Positions 9,220 through 19,144 are shown, numbered from the stretch's first letter. The stretch is DNA of 64,000 nucleotides from Bryobacteraceae bacterium (GCA_025056455.1 JANWVY010000005.1:248001-312000); one strand, 5' to 3'. Numbers and translations: made by a program. Notes: a model not told the origin generated them from the letters alone.

Positions 9220-10494
9220 ATGATGGTCGATGCCACGTCGTCACTCGAACAAGAACTGAATCCCTGGCTTGCTGCCGAAGCTCGTTTTGATTTGGCGGCG
9301 GAGAAATTGGGACTGGACGATGGCATGCGAAAGGTTCTTCGCTCGCCGGCCCGCGAAATCACCGTATCCATCCCCGTCATGCTGGACGACGGCCGTTTGG
9401 AGGTGTTCACGGGCTACCGTGTTCAGCATTCCATTGCGCGGGGCCCTGCCAAGGGCGGAATCCGCTATGCGCCCGACGTTACGCTGGATGAAGTGCGGGC
9501 TCTAGCTTCCTGGATGACTTGGAAATGCGCGGTGGTAAACATTCCGTTCGGGGGCGGCAAAGGGGGCGTCGTTTGCGATCCAACTGTGCTTTCGCAGGCC
9601 GAGCTGGAGCGCATCACCCGCCGGTATACGGCGGAGATCATCGAATTCATTGGACCGGAAATCGATGTCCCTGCTCCTGACATGAACACCAACGAGCAGA
9701 CCATGGCTTGGATCATGGATACCTACTCCATGCACCACCGCCAGACCGTCACTGCCGTGGTGACCGGTAAACCGATCAACCTCGGTGGTTCCCACGGCCG
9801 TACGGAAGCCACTGGCAGAGGATGCCTCATTACCGCCTTGCAGGCTCTGCAACACTTTAACATTGACCCGGCTTCAGCCCGCGTCGTTGTGCAAGGGTTT
9901 GGAAATGTCGGCGGCATGGCGGCCAAGTTGATGCAGCGCCTGGGAATGAAAATTATTACCGTCATCGAATATGATGGCGCGGTACACAACCCCAAAGGCC
10001 TTGACGTGCTCGGGTTGATGAAGCATCGCCAGGAGACAGGCTCGATTCTCGACTTCCCCGAAGCTGAGAACGTGGACCGCGAAGAAGCCTTGTTCACAGA
10101 GTGCGAGATCCTTTTGCCGGCAGCCAAGGAAGGGGTGATCACTTCCCAAAACGCTCATAAGCTGCGCGCCAAAATCCTGTGCGAAGGCGCTAACGGCCCG
10201 ACGACCGCTGCCGCTGATGAAATTCTCGCGGCGCAGAACGTTTTTGTGATTCCCGATATCTTGGCCAATGCGGGCGGTGTGACAGTGTCCTATTTCGAGT
10301 GGGTACAGGACCGGCAGGGATTCTTTTGGAACGAGCAGCTGGTCAATGGCCGGCTGGAAGAAATCATGGTGAATAGTTTCCGTGACGTGACAGGCTATGC
10401 CCAAAAGTATCGGGTTGACAACCGCACTGCCGCCTATATGCTGGCCCTCGACCGGGTGAGTTTTGCCATCAAACTCCGAGGGATTTACGCCTAG
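9220..10494 (+). CDS. gdhA: Glutamate dehydrogenase
   Basis: 424 residues, normal for the hexameric NAD(P)-linked enzyme. It interconverts glutamate and 2-oxoglutarate plus ammonia in the cytoplasm. Visible motifs are [13 protein letters not shown] with the substrate lysine, [12 protein letters not shown], the catalytic Asp segment [20 protein letters not shown], and the nucleotide-binding [17 protein letters not shown] at 9205-9209 lies 10 nt before the first ATG and 13 nt before a second one at 9223. mutS follows after 6 nt. The cofactor preference cannot be settled by eye. Confidence 0.95.
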   Translation: MMVDATSSLEQELNPWLAAEARFDLAAEKLGLDDGMRKVLRSPAREITVSIPVMLDDGRLEVFTGYRVQHSIARGPAKGGIRYAPDVTLDEVRALASWMTWKCAVVNIPFGGGKGGVVCDPTVLSQAELERITRRYTAEIIEFIGPEIDVPAPDMNTNEQTMAWIMDTYSMHHRQTVTAVVTGKPINLGGSHGRTEATGRGCLITALQALQHFNIDPASARVVVQGFGNVGGMAAKLMQRLGMKIITVIEYDGAVHNPKGLDVLGLMKHRQETGSILDFPEAENVDREEALFTECEILLPAAKEGVITSQNAHKLRAKILCEGANGPTTAAADEILAAQNVFVIPDILANAGGVTVSYFEWVQDRQGFFWNEQLVNGRLEEIMVNSFRDVTGYAQKYRVDNRTAAYMLALDRVSFAIKLRGIYA

Positions 10495-10500
10495 GCGTTC

Positions 10501-13083
10501 ATGAACGAGCCGTCAACGCCGCTCATGCGGCAATACCACGCACTCAAACAGCAAGTCCCTGATGCCTTGCTGATGTTCCGGCTCGGCGACTTCTACGAAC
10601 TCTTCTACGAGGACGCTGTCATCGCAGCTCGCGAACTCGAAATCACTCTCACTTCGCGCAATAAAGAAAAAGGTCAAGCCATTCCCATGTGCGGCGTACC
10701 CTACCATGCCGCCGAGTCCTACCTCAGCAAGCTCATTCAGAAGGGATACCGGGTTGCCATTTGCGAGCAAACCGAAGATCCGAAATTTGCCAAGAAACTT
10801 GTCAAACGCGAGATCATGCGCGTGGTCACGCCCGGCACGGCGACCGAGGCCGGCGTTCTCAGTGCGAAAGAAAACAGTTATTTAGCAGCAGTTTCGCCCG
10901 ATGGAAACCGCGTGGGGCTGGCATATGTGGATGTCACAACGGGCGAGTTCCGCGCCACGGAAATGTTTTTAAGCGAAATGTCTCCCGCGCTGGAAGCCTT
11001 GAATCCGAGGGAGATTCTCTATGCTGGCGCGTCAAGTCCTCCCGCTGTGAACCGAAAAACTTGCTTTACGGCCGTTGAGGACTGGGTTTTCGATCCTGCC
11101 TATGCCGAACGGGCACTCTGTGAACATTTCCGTTTGCTTGCTTTGGAAGGTTGTGGATTGGGTGGAAAAAAACTCGCTGTCGGGGCTGCTGGCGCCATCC
11201 TGCACTATCTCCGAGAGACGCAAAAGTCAGCCCTGGAACACCTCGACCGCCCCAGCTGGTATGACCGCGGCGACGCGCTGATTCTGGATCCAGCCACGGT
11301 GCGCAACTTGGAATTGATTGAGCCGCTGTTTGCGGATGGCCCGAAAGAGGGCACGCTAGTACACGTGCTGGATCAAACGATGACCGCCATGGGTGCCCGC
11401 CTGCTGCGGAAAAGGATTTTGCGGCCTGCGCTGGACCGGGCGGAAATTGAGAGCCGGCTCGATGCTGTTGAAACCCTCCTTCAGAAAACCATCGAGCGGT
11501 CGGAAATGCGGCGTATTCTGGGCGGAATTCTCGATCTCGAACGCTTGCTGAGCCGCGTTGCTTTGGGAACAGCGAATCCTCGAGAGATGCTGGCGCTTGG
11601 CCGATCCCTCGCGCAGGTTCCTCTGCTCAAACAAGCCTGTTTGTCTCTTCCCGGCCGGCTCGGCCAGCTGGCCCAGCAGCTCGATGAGGTTGCCGAAGTC
11701 CGGGAACAAATTCTCAACGCGCTGGCAGATCATCCACCAGTGAACTTGGCCGATGGTGGCCTAATTCGCGATGGCTTCCATGCTGAGCTGGACGAACTGC
11801 GTGATCTTTCGCGCAACAGCAAACAGTACATCGCTCTCATTGAGCAAAGGGAGCGTACGAGGACCGGCATCGCTTCCCTCAAGGTCCGTTTTAACCATGT
11901 TTTTGGCTACTATATCGAGATTTCGAAAGCCAACCTGCACCTGGCCCCCGCCGACTATGAGCGCAAGCAGACGCTGGTGAATGCAGAACGATTTACGACC
12001 CCAGAACTCAAAGAACTAGAGCGCAAAATTCTCGAAGCTGAAGACCGCATCCGCGCCATCGAAAAGGAAGTTTTCTCCGAGCTCCGCGCCGCCGCGGCAG
12101 CGCAAGCCTCACGCATTCGCGCAACGGCGGCAGCCATCGCCGAGCTCGATCTCACCGCCGCACTGGCCCAGGTCGCCGCAGAGAACCGTTTTAGCCGGCC
12201 CCGTTTCTCTGATTCGGGACGCATGGATGTTCGCGGGGCACGTCATCCGGTGATTGAAAAACTCGCTGAAGCCGAAGGCGCACGCTTTATTCCCAACGAC
12301 GTCTATCTCGATCCGGCGAGTAAATTCATCGCGGTCATCACGGGCCCTAATATGGGTGGCAAGTCGACTTATTTGCGACAGTGTGCCTTGCTGATCATCC
12401 TGGCGCAACTTGGTTCGTTTGTACCTGCCGATCGTGCGGAGCTGCCGTTGACCGACCGAGTCTTTACACGAGTGGGGGCGTCGGATAATCTCGCGCGCGG
12501 ACGCTCCACCTTCATGGTGGAAATGACCGAAACGGCGGCGATTCTCAACACGGCGACCTCGTCGAGCTTTATTGTGCTCGATGAAGTCGGCCGCGGTACA
12601 GCCACCTACGACGGGATGGCACTGGCCTGGGCGGTCATTGAACACATTCACAATCACATCCGGGCCAAGACTTTGTTTGCCACCCATTACCATGAACTTA
12701 CGGATCTTGCCGAACACCTTTCCGGCGTAGCCAATCTCCAAGTGGCCGTGAAAGAATCGGGCGACCAGATCCTTTTTTTGCGAAAAGTCCTGCCGGGAAG
12801 CGCCGACAAAAGCTATGGCATCGAGGTAGCGCGGCTTGCAGCCTTGCCTCTTTCGGTAATCGAACGCGCTCGCCAGATTCTGAAGCTCCACGAAAAAACT
12901 GAGCACGCGCTGAGCGATGAAATCTCGCCTAAGCTCAAGCCGGGGCCGGTACAAATCTCGATGTTCGAGCCTGTCGGCTACCAGCTTGCCGAACGGATCC
13001 GGTCTATTAATTTGGATCAAATGCGGCCCATTGAAGCTTTGCAGTTGCTAGAAGAGTTGCAGAAGGAGTTGAAACGCAATTGA
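10501..13083 (+). CDS. mutS: DNA mismatch repair protein MutS
   Basis: 860 residues, the usual MutS length. Domain I has the mismatch-contacting F-x-E in FRLGDFYELFYEDA near residue 30. The clamp and lever helices occupy the middle. The ATPase domain has Walker A GPNMGGKSTYLRQ, the Walker B region IVLDEVGRGTATYDG, and FATHYHELTDL. The C-terminus keeps the helical dimerisation tail. It recognises base mismatches and small loops and recruits MutL, which is not in this window. It lies between gdhA (6 nt) and anmK (overlap), so mutS is probably transcribed as part of a metabolic operon. Confidence 0.98.
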   Translation: MNEPSTPLMRQYHALKQQVPDALLMFRLGDFYELFYEDAVIAARELEITLTSRNKEKGQAIPMCGVPYHAAESYLSKLIQKGYRVAICEQTEDPKFAKKLVKREIMRVVTPGTATEAGVLSAKENSYLAAVSPDGNRVGLAYVDVTTGEFRATEMFLSEMSPALEALNPREILYAGASSPPAVNRKTCFTAVEDWVFDPAYAERALCEHFRLLALEGCGLGGKKLAVGAAGAILHYLRETQKSALEHLDRPSWYDRGDALILDPATVRNLELIEPLFADGPKEGTLVHVLDQTMTAMGARLLRKRILRPALDRAEIESRLDAVETLLQKTIERSEMRRILGGILDLERLLSRVALGTANPREMLALGRSLAQVPLLKQACLSLPGRLGQLAQQLDEVAEVREQILNALADHPPVNLADGGLIRDGFHAELDELRDLSRNSKQYIALIEQRERTRTGIASLKVRFNHVFGYYIEISKANLHLAPADYERKQTLVNAERFTTPELKELERKILEAEDRIRAIEKEVFSELRAAAAAQASRIRATAAAIAELDLTAALAQVAAENRFSRPRFSDSGRMDVRGARHPVIEKLAEAEGARFIPNDVYLDPASKFIAVITGPNMGGKSTYLRQCALLIILAQLGSFVPADRAELPLTDRVFTRVGASDNLARGRSTFMVEMTETAAILNTATSSSFIVLDEVGRGTATYDGMALAWAVIEHIHNHIRAKTLFATHYHELTDLAEHLSGVANLQVAVKESGDQILFLRKVLPGSADKSYGIEVARLAALPLSVIERARQILKLHEKTEHALSDEISPKLKPGPVQISMFEPVGYQLAERIRSINLDQMRPIEALQLLEELQKELKRN

Positions 13084-14255
13084 TCGTGGCCGGAATCATG
13101 AGCGGGACCTCGCTTGATGGGGTCGACGTGGCTCTTGTGGACATTCGCGGGGAGGGATGGAAGAAGCGGGTCCAGACACTGGCTCATGGGACCAGGCCCT
13201 ATCCCCGCCCAGTCCGCGAGGCTCTTCTGGCTGTATCCAACGCGGAAACTCACACCGCGCAGATTGCTCACCTGCACTTTTTACTGTCTGAGCTTTATGC
13301 AAAAGCGGTCATCGATGTGTGCGCGGGGGCCAGACTGCGGCTCAAGAGTCTCGAACTCGTGGGCTGCCATGGCCAGACCATTTTTCACTCCGGCACTCCA
13401 AGGCGATTTTTGGGCTACCGCGTGGCTTCGACTCTGCAGATTGGCGACGGAAGCGTGCTCGCGGAGCGGCTTGGAGTTCCCGTCGTCTCCGACTTTCGCC
13501 CTCGCGATATTGCTGCTGGAGGGCAAGGCGCGCCGCTCGTGCCCTACGTGGACTACCTGCTTCTTCGACACGCGCGGCTTGGCCGCGTGGCGCTCAACAT
13601 CGGAGGCATTGCGAACGTTACGGCGATTCCGGCCGGCGCGGGACCGGAAAAGGTCATCGCCTTTGACACCGGGCCGGGCAACATGGTGATCGACAGTTTG
13701 GTGTCGCATTTTACAAACGGGGCTCGTTGTTATGACAAAGACGGCCAGCTTGCTGCGCGCGGCCGTGTGCACGAGTCGCTGTTGGGCCTGCTTCTCAGAC
13801 ACCGTTTCTTTCGGAAACAGCCCCCAAAATCAGCCGGGCGAGAAGAATACGGCCGCGAATTCGTGGCCCATTTGCTCGAAACAGGGTTGCCGGCAGCGGA
13901 CCTTGTGGCGACTGCAACCGCTTTGACAGCCGCCAGCATCGGACTAGCAATCCGCAAGATCGTTTCCAACCGCATGAAAGTCGATGAAGTGGTGGTCTCT
14001 GGAGGAGGGGCCCATAATTCCACCTTGCTGGGAATGATTCAGCGCGAGCTACCCGAGATCCGAATTCGTCTGGCCTCTGACTTCGGGATCGACATCGACG
14101 CAAAGGAGGCCCTGGCCTTCGCTGTGCTTGCTCATGAGAGCTGGAAGGGGCGGCCTGCAAACCTGCCCGCAGCGACTGGGGCGCGGGGGCCAGTGATTCT
14201 AGGTAAGATCAGTCCGGGCCCCCCACCCCCACCTTCAAACCGCCGGCGATGGTAG
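13080..14255 (+). CDS. anmK: Anhydro-N-acetylmuramic acid kinase
   Basis: 391 residues. AnmK opens and phosphorylates 1,6-anhydroMurNAc to MurNAc-6-phosphate in peptidoglycan recycling. Family motifs: AGIMSGTSLDGVDVALVD at the N-terminus, GCHGQTIFH, FRPRDIAAGGQGAPLVPYVD, NIGGIANVT, FDTGPGNMVID and the C-terminal VSGGGAHNSTLL. The start is a TTG overlapping the mutS stop (TTGA) or the GTG two codons later; GGAG lies upstream. The last ~15 residues are Pro-rich and probably disordered. No MurQ etherase is nearby. Confidence 0.95.
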   Translation: MIVAGIMSGTSLDGVDVALVDIRGEGWKKRVQTLAHGTRPYPRPVREALLAVSNAETHTAQIAHLHFLLSELYAKAVIDVCAGARLRLKSLELVGCHGQTIFHSGTPRRFLGYRVASTLQIGDGSVLAERLGVPVVSDFRPRDIAAGGQGAPLVPYVDYLLLRHARLGRVALNIGGIANVTAIPAGAGPEKVIAFDTGPGNMVIDSLVSHFTNGARCYDKDGQLAARGRVHESLLGLLLRHRFFRKQPPKSAGREEYGREFVAHLLETGLPAADLVATATALTAASIGLAIRKIVSNRMKVDEVVVSGGGAHNSTLLGMIQRELPEIRIRLASDFGIDIDAKEALAFAVLAHESWKGRPANLPAATGARGPVILGKISPGPPPPPSNRRRW

Positions 14256-14319
14256 CCCCCAAAGCAAAATGAAATTCCCTCTCGGCTCCGCTGGCGCCGA
14301 AACTTTAGTCTGCCGCAGG

Positions 14320-14395
14320 CCACTGGCAGCAGTGGGCTGTCGCCTATTGTTGGGGCTTCCCTGTCGCCAGGAAAGGCCGGTGTGTCCCACCGGCC
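14320..14395. terminator. Two hairpins between convergent anmK and lacD-like genes
   Basis: Two perfect inverted repeats lie in the 157 bp between the convergent genes: CCACTG-GCAG-CAGTGG (14320-14335) and GGCCGGTG-TGTCC-CACCGGCC (14375-14395). Neither has a T-run, so they are weak candidates for bidirectional or Rho-assisted 3' ends. Confidence 0.4.
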
Positions 14396-14412
14396 GAGAG
14401 TTGGCAAGATCG

Positions 14413-15429
14413 CTAAACGCTTGTCAAGCCGAGCTTGGCATACCAGGGCTTGGCCGGTTTCAGTGCTTCGTTTACCGCGGTGATGTTTTTAACGCCTTCC
14501 ACTGCAAGCCAGTCTTCGAGCGCCTTCACGCCGTGCTTCGCATAGACCGGGATGCCATCTTTCCAGGTGGCGCGACCGCACAGTACGCCCGAAAAATCGG
14601 TTCCCGCCTCGGCCGCCATTCGCAGCGATTCGGTAAACTGCGCATTGCTCACCCCAGCGCTGAGGTAAATAAATGGTTTTTTTGCGACATCAGCACAGGC
14701 GCGAAAATGGTCCAAGGCTTCCTGCATGGACTGTGCTTTCTGCCCCTGATAAACCATGCTGCCTTCGACGTAGTTGGCATTAATCGGGACTTCTACCTTC
14801 AGCACGTCCACCTGGTAGTGCGGCTTAGAGAATTCCTCCATGCTTCTTCTGACAATTTCCGGCTTGATCTTGGCGAACTCAAAACCTTTTTCATCGCCTC
14901 CAGCCGGATCGTAGCCGACAAATTCCAAAAAGAAGGGAATTTGATGAGCTTCGCATTCTGCGCCAATGCGTTCAATAAAGGCGTGCTTGATATCGTTAAT
15001 TTCCGCGTCTTCAAAGGGGGTGTAGTAAATAAGGATTTTCACTGCGTTGGCGCCCCAGTTCACAATTCGCTGAACCGAAACGTGTGGCAGCAGATCGGGT
15101 AGGCGACCCTTTTTTGTGTTGTCGTAACCACTGTGCTCGTACGCAAGCAGCAGTCCAGCGTTCGGGCTTCGCACCTTGGCGGCAGGAAGCCCCCATTCTG
15201 GATCGAGCAAGATGGCGGTGGCATGAGGCGTCAGCACCTTGGTGACGGCCACTTTGAACTCCGTCATCATCTCGTCCGTGATGTCGTGGACGCCAACCCC
15301 CTTCGCTGCTGCGATGGATTTGCGAAGGCTGCCTCGTTGATCCATCGCCGCCGCGGCAATGACTCCGCGCCCATCGGCGAGCGCTTTCATGTGTTTGAGT
15401 TTTCCTTCCGAAAGACCCATGGGTTTCAT
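14413..15429 (-). CDS. LacD-type class I aldolase (tagatose-bisphosphate aldolase-like)
   Basis: 338 residues. The N-terminus (KALADGRGVIAAAAMDQRGSLRK) and the strands ILLDPEWGLPAAK, VKILIYYTPFED, FLEFVGYDP and VDVLKVEVPIN match the LacD class I aldolase family, where the lysine in the LKVEVP strand region forms the Schiff base. LacD splits tagatose-1,6-bisphosphate to two triose phosphates; relatives act on other ketose phosphates. The gene is last in the minus-strand operon after ribF (50 nt gap). AAAGGA touches the first ATG, so the Met at 15420 (9 nt spacing) may be the true start. No tagatose kinase is nearby, so the substrate is open. Confidence 0.85.
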   Translation of the reverse strand: MKPMGLSEGKLKHMKALADGRGVIAAAAMDQRGSLRKSIAAAKGVGVHDITDEMMTEFKVAVTKVLTPHATAILLDPEWGLPAAKVRSPNAGLLLAYEHSGYDNTKKGRLPDLLPHVSVQRIVNWGANAVKILIYYTPFEDAEINDIKHAFIERIGAECEAHQIPFFLEFVGYDPAGGDEKGFEFAKIKPEIVRRSMEEFSKPHYQVDVLKVEVPINANYVEGSMVYQGQKAQSMQEALDHFRACADVAKKPFIYLSAGVSNAQFTESLRMAAEAGTDFSGVLCGRATWKDGIPVYAKHGVKALEDWLAVEGVKNITAVNEALKPAKPWYAKLGLTSV

Positions 15430-15479
15430 TCCTTTACGAGAACGTTGCTAGTTTACGGCCATGCGCGTGGACTCCTGAT

Positions 15480-16457
15480 TTATAAGCGTTGAGCCAGTTG
15501 CGCCCGCCGCCAAAGCTCAAAGCGCCGGTGCCAGGTCCGTGCGCGAGCGGCATCGCGCAGGATCTGCGATTTCAAGGCCTCGGCGTCTGCATAGCGCCGT
15601 TCCTCTCGCAGCCGGTGGGTGAATTCCACCCGAATGCGATGAGGCGTCGCTCCGTGAAGTGTTTCGAGCAAATGCGTCTCGATGGAAATCGAGGCGCCGT
15701 CGAAGGTCGGACGGTGGCCAATGTTGGTCACCGAAGGCCACTGCCGGTTGGTATCCAAGTCGTAGATACGAGAAACGTAGACCCCCTCCAGCGGGATGAC
15801 TTCCGTCTGCGTCTCCAAGTTGAGCGTGGGAACTGTCAGTCGCTTTCCGATACCCTGCCCGCTCACAATCTTTCCTTCAAGGCAAAAGAAGCGCCCCAGC
15901 ATGCGTGCAGCTTGAGTCATCCTGCCTGCGCGCACGAGTTTTCGGATTGTAGTGCTCGAAACGACCTCACCCCGGCACCTGACCGCATGTAGCGCCCGGG
16001 CAAGAAATCCAAATTGCTCTCCAAGCTCGGCGAGCACCTGGGGGGTTCCGCTCTGGTTGCGCCCAAAGCGAAAATTGTCACCCACCAGGACCGCGCGCGC
16101 CTGCAAACCTTCCACCAGAACCTGCCGCACGAATTCCTCTGGTGTGAGAGCAGCAGTCTCTTTCCGAAAAGGCAGAATCATGATTTGACGGATGCCTGCC
16201 TCGGCAATCCAGCGGCAGCGTTGTTCGAGCGTACTTAGCAGGGGAGGAGCGTTGGCTGGAGCAACAACCTTGGCCGGATGAGGATCGAACGTCAACACCG
16301 AGGGCTTCCATCCATATTGTCCCGCAAGCTGTACAACCTCGCGGAAAATCGCTTGATGGCCGCAGTGCACGCCGTCGAAATTTCCAATCGTCAGCGCAGA
16401 AGGACCAAACTCGGCGCGCGCCTCCTCGAGGCTCCGGAATACTTTTAGGTCGGTCAT
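15480..16457 (-). CDS. ribF: Bifunctional riboflavin kinase / FAD synthetase RibF
   Basis: 325 residues, normal for RibF. It phosphorylates riboflavin to FMN and adenylylates FMN to FAD. The N-terminal nucleotidyltransferase half has TIGNFDGVHCGHQAIF (H-x-G-H) and VGDNFRFGRNQSG. The C-terminal kinase half has GKRLTVPTLNLE, PLEGVYVSRI and NIGHRPTFDG. The ATG follows the stop of the upstream hydrolase gene with no gap, so translation is probably coupled. Placement with a DUF1844 gene and unrelated enzymes looks like a housekeeping operon. Confidence 0.97.
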   Translation of the reverse strand: MTDLKVFRSLEEARAEFGPSALTIGNFDGVHCGHQAIFREVVQLAGQYGWKPSVLTFDPHPAKVVAPANAPPLLSTLEQRCRWIAEAGIRQIMILPFRKETAALTPEEFVRQVLVEGLQARAVLVGDNFRFGRNQSGTPQVLAELGEQFGFLARALHAVRCRGEVVSSTTIRKLVRAGRMTQAARMLGRFFCLEGKIVSGQGIGKRLTVPTLNLETQTEVIPLEGVYVSRIYDLDTNRQWPSVTNIGHRPTFDGASISIETHLLETLHGATPHRIRVEFTHRLREERRYADAEALKSQILRDAARARTWHRRFELWRRAQLAQRL

Positions 16458-17255
16458 TCAGACGTTTCCTCGCGCCGTAACTTGCAGCCCGTCGTAGGCC
16501 AGGCGGACATGGGAAGGCAGCTCGGATTCCGTCGCCTCATGCGGCAAGTCGTGCGAAATGTGGGTGAAGTAGGTGAGGCGTGCCGCAATCCGGTTGGCGT
16601 AGGCAAGCGATTGCGCCACGGTCGAATGCGTAGGATGCGGCTTGTGCCGCAACGCATCTAAAAACACCACGTCCACCCCCTTTAACTTCTCCAGAGACTC
16701 CTCGGGAATCTCACTGTGATCGGTGAGATAAGCAAGCGGGCCAAACCGGAAACCATAAACCGTACCCTTACCGTGTTTCAGGCGAATGGGCGTCACCTGA
16801 TAACCAAACAGATCGAGCGTTTCGTCCGGAGCAAAAGCATGTACCTTCAACTGTGGTACCCAGCTTTCGCTTGGCTCATCGGAAAAGATGTAGGCAAAGA
16901 CGCGCTGGATGACGGCGAGCGTCTCTTCGGAACCATAAACGGGAATTTGTCCCCGTTGCCGGAAGTTGAATGGCCGTACATCATCCAAGCCCATGATGTG
17001 ATCGGCGTGGGCGTGCGTAAACAGAACCGCATCGATTCGCTCTACCCGTTCACGCAGGATCTGGGCGCGAAAGTCGGGTGATGTATCCACAATCACCGAA
17101 TAACCCTGGAACTGGACGAGCACCGAGGGCCGAAGCCGCGAATCCCGGGGATCCGGCGAGGTGCATACGGGGCAATGACAACCAATGGTGGGAACGCCGG
17201 CGCTTGTGCCCGAACCGAGCACGGTCAGCCTCACCTCGCCGATTTCGTTCGCCAT
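16458..17255 (-). CDS. PhnP-like metallo-beta-lactamase-fold phosphodiesterase
   Basis: 265 residues. The metal site H-x-H-x-D-H is in LFTHAHADHIMGLDD. The N-terminus GSGTSAGVPTIGCHCPVC carries the cysteine cluster typical of PhnP, and further ligands are in LTDHSE and THISHDLPHEA. PhnP cleaves phosphoribosyl 1,2-cyclic phosphate; with no phn genes around, another cyclic phosphodiester is equally possible. It starts 3 nt after the DUF1844 stop and ends exactly at the ribF start. It is a cytoplasmic enzyme with no signal peptide. Confidence 0.88.
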   Translation of the reverse strand: MANEIGEVRLTVLGSGTSAGVPTIGCHCPVCTSPDPRDSRLRPSVLVQFQGYSVIVDTSPDFRAQILRERVERIDAVLFTHAHADHIMGLDDVRPFNFRQRGQIPVYGSEETLAVIQRVFAYIFSDEPSESWVPQLKVHAFAPDETLDLFGYQVTPIRLKHGKGTVYGFRFGPLAYLTDHSEIPEESLEKLKGVDVVFLDALRHKPHPTHSTVAQSLAYANRIAARLTYFTHISHDLPHEATESELPSHVRLAYDGLQVTARGNV

Positions 17256-17258
17256 GGA

Positions 17259-17582
17259 TTACTTCGGCTTATCAAACTGCTGGACGTAACGAAAGCGAAG
17301 TTCAGTCAGAGAATTATCAAGCAGGCGCTGTTCCTCTAAAGTCAGATTGCCCTTAGTCTTCTGCTGGAGCATGGCCAGCATATCAATGGTGTGTCGAGCC
17401 AGGCGGGCGTTGGGCTTGGGCCGGTCTTTTTCATCTCCAAAGTGAAGCAAGCCCATATGCATTTCAGCTTGCGTTTTGAAAGATAGCGTCAGAAACTCAA
17501 AAGACGGTGGAGGGAGGGGCAGTTCATCGCCCGACTCTTCCGCAGTCGATTCTTGCACTTTGGTTTCGTCGCTCATCACCAT
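17259..17582 (-). CDS. DUF1844 protein
   Basis: 107 residues from the ATG at 17582, which shares one base with the upstream stop (TAATG); a Met two codons later (17576) is an alternative. The frame is open further upstream, but that part lies inside the hydantoinase gene. The first ~25 residues are acidic and Pro-rich. The rest is the DUF1844 helical domain: FEFLTLSFKTQAEMHMGLLH, HTIDMLAMLQQKTKGNLT and LLDNSLTELRFRYVQ. Its function is unknown; the family is common in Acidobacteria and deltaproteobacteria. Confidence 0.88.
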   Translation of the reverse strand: MVMSDETKVQESTAEESGDELPLPPPSFEFLTLSFKTQAEMHMGLLHFGDEKDRPKPNARLARHTIDMLAMLQQKTKGNLTLEEQRLLDNSLTELRFRYVQQFDKPK

Positions 17583-19138
17583 TATTTTACTTCGCCCCAA
17601 CCGCCGCCTCCGGGAGTGAGAATGAGGAGCCGGCTGCCTGGCGCTACTCGGAACGTGGTTTTGCCTTCTAGCGGCGCGCCATCCAACAAGTTCCGGCCCG
17701 GTGCACCAGCAGACCCTCCGCAAAGCCCGTAAGGTCCCCGCTGGCGGCGATCGGAAAGAATCGTTACGTCGGCTGCCGCTAAGAACTCCAGCTCGCGCTC
17801 AATGCCGTTGCCGCCGCAGTGCAAACCCTTACCTCCCGAACCGCGACGGATTTGATACCGGCGCACACGCACCGGGTAAAGGTGTTCAAGAGCCTCGATC
17901 GGCGTGTTCCAGCTGTTGGTCATATGGGTGTGCGTGGCACTCCACCCATCGGCCCTAGCACTGGCCCCCATCCCGCCAGCGATGGTCTCGTAGTAAGCAA
18001 AGGCGCGGTTGCGGCGGGGGTCCCATCCCCCAAAACTCAAGTTGTTCATGGTTCCCGAGCTGGCTGCGGGAATCTCGTCCGGAGCTGCTTGAGCCAGCGC
18101 CCCAAGCAAAACATCCGTGATCCGCTGCGAGGTTTCTACGTTTCCTGCCGCCATAGCCGCGGGAGCTTTTGCATTCACCACGGTTCCTTCGGGCGCTATC
18201 ACCTGGATTGGGCGCATCAGACCCTGCGTGAAGGGCACATCCTCGCGGATCAGGCAGCGAAATACGTACATCGTGGCGGCCACAGCAATCGCATAGTTGG
18301 CGTTCACTGGGCCTTCCGCCTGAGGATCGCTGCCGCTAAAATCTACCTTGGCGCCCGAGCCTTGGAGCGTAATGCTGACTGCGATTTTCACCGGCTTCGG
18401 ACAGATTCCATCCGAATCCAGAAAATCCTCAAAGCGATAGACTCCCTCGGGCAGCCGGCCGATGGCGGCGCGCATCATGCGCTCGCTGTAATCGAGCAAA
18501 TGCTCGAGATTTCGGTGGACGCGGCGCAGTCCGTATTTGGCCACGATGGCTTGCAATCGCTCTTGCCCCCGTTTAAGCGACATCCACTGCGCGAGAATGT
18601 CACCTTCCCGTTCATAGGGTGTGCGCACATTGGCGAGCACGAGATCAAGCAGCTGCCGGTCCACCTTGCCGCGGCGAACGAGGAGCACCGGCGGGATTCG
18701 AATCCCCTCCTGATAAATCTCGCGCGCCATCGGCATCGAACCCGGGCTCATTCCCCCCACGTCTGCATGATGGGCGCGGTTTGCGACAAAGAAGGCTGGC
18801 TTGGCGGAGCCTTTGACAAATACAGCGGTGACTGCCGTAATGTCGGGAAGGTGGGTGCCGCCGCGGAAGGGATCGTTAACGATGGCCACGTCACCAGCGC
18901 GCAAATCAAATGCCTCTTGGACCTGCTGGACCGAAAGCGGCATCGCGCCCAAGTGAACCGGCATGTGATCGCCCATGGCCACGGTGCGGCCCATGGGGTC
19001 ATAGACAGCGCAGGAGTAGTCCCGCCGCTCTTTGATGTTGGCTGAAAACGAAGTTTTCCGGAGCACGGTGCCCATTTCTTCAGCCACAGAAATCAGCAAG
19101 TGGCGGAACAATTCAAGCTCAATGGGATCTGGTTTCAT
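17582..19138 (-). CDS. Hydantoinase B / oxoprolinase family protein
   Basis: 518 residues, close to the usual HyuB length. The N-terminus (ELFRHLLISVAEEMG, VLRKTSFSANIKERRDYSCA) and the motifs GDHMPVHLGAMP, NDPFRGGTHLPDIT and RNRAFAYYETIAGGMGA are typical. HyuB pairs with HyuA to open hydantoin or 5-oxoproline rings using ATP. No HyuA gene is present, so this is an orphan or its partner lies elsewhere. The start ATG lies 6 nt after the stop of the upstream BNR gene, with TGAGG as ribosome site. Confidence 0.9.
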   Translation of the reverse strand: MKPDPIELELFRHLLISVAEEMGTVLRKTSFSANIKERRDYSCAVYDPMGRTVAMGDHMPVHLGAMPLSVQQVQEAFDLRAGDVAIVNDPFRGGTHLPDITAVTAVFVKGSAKPAFFVANRAHHADVGGMSPGSMPMAREIYQEGIRIPPVLLVRRGKVDRQLLDLVLANVRTPYEREGDILAQWMSLKRGQERLQAIVAKYGLRRVHRNLEHLLDYSERMMRAAIGRLPEGVYRFEDFLDSDGICPKPVKIAVSITLQGSGAKVDFSGSDPQAEGPVNANYAIAVAATMYVFRCLIREDVPFTQGLMRPIQVIAPEGTVVNAKAPAAMAAGNVETSQRITDVLLGALAQAAPDEIPAASSGTMNNLSFGGWDPRRNRAFAYYETIAGGMGASARADGWSATHTHMTNSWNTPIEALEHLYPVRVRRYQIRRGSGGKGLHCGGNGIERELEFLAAADVTILSDRRQRGPYGLCGGSAGAPGRNLLDGAPLEGKTTFRVAPGSRLLILTPGGGGWGEVK

Positions 19139-19144
19139 CCGGCC

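Noticed and set aside
12109-13020. Minus-strand open frame (~303 codons) inside mutS
   Set aside because: It overlaps the conserved MutS ATPase domain and is a mirror of its codons.
14269-15102. Plus-strand open frame (~277 codons) opposite the LacD-type aldolase
   Set aside because: The aldolase motifs on the minus strand are clear; the antisense translation resembles no family.
17819-19045. Long plus-strand open frame (~408 codons) opposite hydantoinase B
   Set aside because: It is antisense to a protein with clear family motifs, has no ribosome site and low-complexity translation; it is a GC-rich shadow.
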